Assembly (NCBI GenBank): GCA_051453625.1
Contig: JBOZIK010000001.1
Location: forward strand, 264,328,005-264,372,680
Length of the DNA stretch: 44,676 nt
Reading direction: 5' to 3'
DNA from: Welwitschia mirabilis
Taxonomy: Eukaryota; Gnetophyta; Gnetopsida; Welwitschiales
A program made the translations under genes and the position numbers. Positions within the stretch are counted from its first letter, which is position 1, and every line of letters starts with the position of its first letter. The notes below the pieces were generated by a model that saw nothing but the letters and a program-made list of their open reading frames with translations, was not told the DNA's origin and searched no databases. Shown here piece by piece: positions 42,040 through 44,676 of the stretch.

Positions 42040-43530
42040 AAATTTCCAGAATTAAAGAAGAATATTTTTCTTCTTTTATTGTTTCAGAATCATATTTTGC
42101 ATAAGAAAATTGTAGTATGGGAGTAGATCGTGTTGTTTCTTTTTCAAATATGTTGAATGTATCAAAATATTCATAAAAACAAAATAAATTTCTTCATTTA
42201 ATACTCCAATAATAATAAGAACTTCTTCCTCGAATGCAAATGTTACTTTTAGAGATTTAATTGCCAATAGAAAACATAAAATTCAAAATCCTTTTAATTT
42301 ACCTCCTAGAGATGATGTGGAATTAAGAAATTTAAGTGCATACCAACCTTGTAGAGGAACTAGAGAAAGATCCCTTCCAACATTTGGCTAACATTAAATA
42401 ATTTGGACTCACCTCGGGAAACAGGAAGAAACGTATTAGTGAGTATACCTGTATGATTATTTTTCTAATCAGACTTAAAGGAAGAGAAAAATTTTGGCTT
42501 AAAACTATTCCACATAAGAGCCTTAAATCTTGGAGTCAAGTGTAAGAATTATTTATCAAATATTTTTTGAGTGAAAGTTCCATGAGGAAAAGAAGTAATC
42601 ACCTTTTAACAACAACCTCATAAAGATTATACAATATCCTATGAATGTTTTATTATAGCTAGCCATTCCAATCCTATTGATGAATTTCACAAGAAAGATC
42701 TAGTTCATTATTTCTATATTGGATTTAATTCTCTAATTAAACAACTTATAAATTTTTTTTATGGAGGCAACTTGTTGAATTTAGGCCTAGATGATGCATA
42801 GAGTGTGTTAGAAAACTTAGTAGAAATAAGTCAAACTTGGCATAAACCCACTAAAGAAAATTACACTATAGGCCAAATTCTAAAATATTTAAAGGAAGTA
42901 AAACATGACAAAGAAAAAGAAAGAGAGAAATCAATCAACCTTATGAACGATTTTATCACTACTTTAGACAAGTATACACAAATGATAGTTGATGCAAAAG
43001 TGGTAAAGAATAAAAACTCAACTTCAAATTGTGAAATTTGTGAAGATGACGCTCATCCAACAAAATAATGTCTATTGTTACCAACTTGTAAGGAAAGGAT
43101 TTTTGAGGAAGTTTGTGCTTTTAACCAAAGAACATCTAATATAAAAAGCCAATCACGAATTCAACAAAGACTGGGTGGAGAATCTCAATGGAAACCTTTT
43201 GAAAATAGATTCATAAATTTCAACTTTCAACCTAATTTTCAACAAAATTAGAATGATTCACTTAGAGAATCCATAGAAGAGATGAGGAAAATGCAAAAGA
43301 AAACTTAGCAATATTGAAAATTTAGTGAATATGCTTCAACAAATAATGCTTGCCAACCAAAGACCACAAGGGTCTCTTGCATCTCAATCATTGCCCAATC
43401 CAAATGAAGTTAGGAGAGATTTGAAAATAGTAACAAGAAGTGGAAATGATATAATACCTCCTATTCATGAGGTTTCGACTTCTAAAAATAATGAAATAAA
43501 TGAGGAAGACAATGCATAAATTTTAAATTC
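42040..43530 (+). pseudogene. gag: Type A gag, broken
   Basis: The N-terminal part (42040-42340) matches the minus-strand copy. Near 42470-42500, RLKGREKFWLKTIP fits R-L-x-x-x-A-x-x-W-L-x-x-L. After frameshifts, one open frame covers about 42605-43068: FIIASHSNPIDEFHKKDLVH, LLNLGLDDA, ISQTWHKP, INLMNDFITTLDKYTQ and NCEICEDDAHPTK, then TAA, then Cys. This is a C-x-x-C-x(4)-H-x(4)-C zinc knuckle whose Gln codon has become a stop. The last part, 43325-43519, reads LPNPNEVRRDLKIVTRSGND, the end-of-gag motif with T-R-S-G intact. Confidence 0.9.
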
Positions 43531-43779
43531 ATATGACCTTCCATCAATATCACCTACTAAAGCCTCCACTAAAAATACTTCACAAGAAAACAAAGGAAAG
43601 AAACCATCCACTCCTTGGCTTGATTAATTGAATATAAATCTTACATTTGATTCAAAAAGTAAATATCAACTTACCCTTTTGGAAAATATTGAAAAAAAAT
43701 CCTAATTATTCTAAGTTATGAAAGGATTTAGTAAGAAGAAAGAAAAAACATATTATTCCTAAAAAAGTTTTTCTTGCTC
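43531..43779 (+). other. Gag-protease linker
   Basis: Readable in pieces (SPTKASTKNTSQENKGKKPS and a Lys-rich end), matching the same linker of the minus-strand copy. Stops occur. Confidence 0.6.
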
Positions 43780-44230
43780 AATCCCCTTTCAACTTAGCCC
43801 TACAAAAATGTCCTAAATTTAAAGACCCTGGGGCTGCAACTATGAGTGTTACTATAGAAGAAAATAAAAGAATTCAAAAATCTTTAGTTGACATAGAATC
43901 AAATGTAAATCTCATGACTCTCCACATATGTAAGAGACTTAGGTTATAAAACAGAATACAACCTACACTAATCATCTTGGAATTAGCTAATACCTCAATC
44001 AAGAAACCATTAGGAATTATCAAAGATCTAGCTATCTAAATTAAAAAAGCATTTTTTCCTATAGATATTAGCATAATTGAGATAGAACATGATGGAGGAT
44101 ATCCACTTCTTTTAGGAAGAGCCTTTTGTGAAACTACCCATTGTATCATCGACACACGATCCAAGATGATGAGATACCATGTTGGCAAAAGATGAGATAC
44201 CATTTTGGCAAAAGACAAATTACCATTAAA
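43780..44230 (+). pseudogene. Type A retropepsin-like protease, broken
   Basis: One frame gives KCPKFKDPGAATMSVTIEEN, then SLVDIESNVNLMTLHICKRL at about 43885-43940. The family motif is L-L-D-L-G-A-S-V-N-L-M-P; catalytic Asp is kept here but the Gly two positions later is Glu. LELANTSIKKPLGIIKDLAI, FFPIDISIIEIEHDGGYPLL and LGRAFC follow. A 23-bp tandem duplication at 44168-44213 shifts the frame right after. The minus-strand frame 44036-44218 is a shadow. Confidence 0.88.
44168..44213. repeat. 23-bp tandem duplication after protease
   Basis: Units 44168-44190 and 44191-44213 read GATGAGATACCATGTTGGCA... and GATGAGATACCATTTTGGCA..., one base apart. The minus-strand relative lacks the second unit. 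Confidence 0.9.
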
Positions 44231-44676
44231 TTTTTTAATGCTGTTGAAAAAGACCTAGGAACTAGGTTTAACTTTGAAGATGAATTGAAATTAACCTTAC
44301 TTTATAACACCGAACAACTGAAGAGATATTAATCATGCTACATGAACCAGCTTTTTATGATGATCCCACTGGAACACACTGTCTTGAGTTTGAGGAGGAA
44401 GAACCCACTGACTGGGGAGAAATTCAACATTTTTATTTGGTAGAAAATCTTTTTGTAGAATGTTTTCCCATGTTTTTCATCCCCATGATAGATAGGACGA
44501 TAGCCCAAAATATCATCCTTTAATGTAAGAAATTACTCTAAGGTTTAAAATATATTTTTCTATCTGCAAATCAAATAAAACCCCTGATAACTAGTAATAT
44601 TTTCACTCCTCAATAAGAATCCAACTTGATCTCATTTTTAACTTTGAAAGAAATCACTCTTAAATTTGAAAGAAAA
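44231..44676 (+). pseudogene. Protease-RT linker, continues beyond window
   Basis: Frames 44141-44332 and 44335-44523 are readable: FFNAVEKDLGTRFNFEDELK, then DDPTGTHCLEFEEEEPTDWG, VENLFVECFPMFFIPMID and TIAQNI. The part after 44341 matches the 32721-32518 frame of the minus-strand element. It is acidic and relatively well preserved. RT would begin past the end of the window. Confidence 0.75.

Larger units (their letters stand above)
39974..44676 (+). mobile_element. Type A Ty3/gypsy (Athila-like) element, plus strand, cut by window end
   Basis: LTR (39974-41367), tRNA-Asp-like primer site, hairpin-rich leader, gag, protease and the start of the linker to RT, all on the plus strand. It matches the minus-strand element of 29693-36808 block by block, about four of five bases in gag. 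RT and the rest lie beyond the window. Confidence 0.88.

Noticed and set aside
44036-44218. Minus-strand 60-codon frame
   Set aside because: It is a shadow of the plus-strand protease, which has recognisable motifs.

Overview
The window is very AT-rich plant nuclear DNA made almost entirely of decayed, nested LTR retrotransposons. No intact host gene, tRNA, rRNA or CRISPR array was found. The plant assignment rests on Ty3/gypsy elements of the Athila/Tat type (one family primed by a tRNA-Asp-like site), a Ty1/copia gag domain and a plant-specific 'putative plant transposon protein' ORF. The species cannot be named. All coding regions are broken by stops and frameshifts, many of them explainable by C-to-T or G-to-A change, as expected for old methylated repeats. 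Twelve runs of N interrupt the sequence; four of them are flanked by direct copies of the same sequence, so contigs were probably joined without merging their overlaps.

Left part (1-17477). Positions 1-4197 hold noncoding AT-rich DNA with small repeats. A plus-strand Ty3/gypsy element follows: gag (4198-4614, resuming at 8440), protease (about 9000), reverse transcriptase (9800-10290), RNase H, integrase (to about 12305), a GA-repeat polypurine tract and the start of a 3' LTR (12950-13140). Its gag is split by a minus-strand Ty1/copia-type element (5245-8274) with two 214-215 bp LTRs, an initiator-Met-like primer site and a gag domain, but no recognisable pol. Positions 13141-17477 are unassigned, with microsatellites, an 82-bp tandem repeat and short hairpins.

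Middle part (17478-36808), reading on the minus strand. A 1.2-kb 'type A' LTR lies at each end (17478-18706 and 35590-36808). From the right come a tRNA-Asp-like primer site, gag, protease, RT, RNase H and integrase (down to 29693). A second, different copy of the integrase end (28741-29592) then runs into a polypurine tract and a short 'type B' LTR (28217-28402). That LTR is followed by a primer site and a gag-protease of a different Ty3/gypsy lineage (27240-24112), then another integrase 3' end, polypurine tract and type B LTR (22838-23023). Between that LTR and the left type A LTR lie two coding-like islands: one resembling the region before the GRAS domain of SCARECROW-like proteins (20865-21140) and one predicted coiled coil (20254-20457).

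Right part (36809-44676). A minus-strand ORF of the 'putative plant transposon / envelope-like' type (about 39530-37820, with a 691-base gap) sits between two type A elements arranged head to head. The right one is on the plus strand: LTR 39974-41367, primer site, hairpin-rich leader, gag, protease, cut by the window end. Together the two elements form an imperfect inverted repeat of about 4.6 kb per arm. A recurring hairpin motif, roughly CTGTCATCC-N10-GGATGATAG, marks the type A LTRs and leaders and is the most unusual structural signal in the window.
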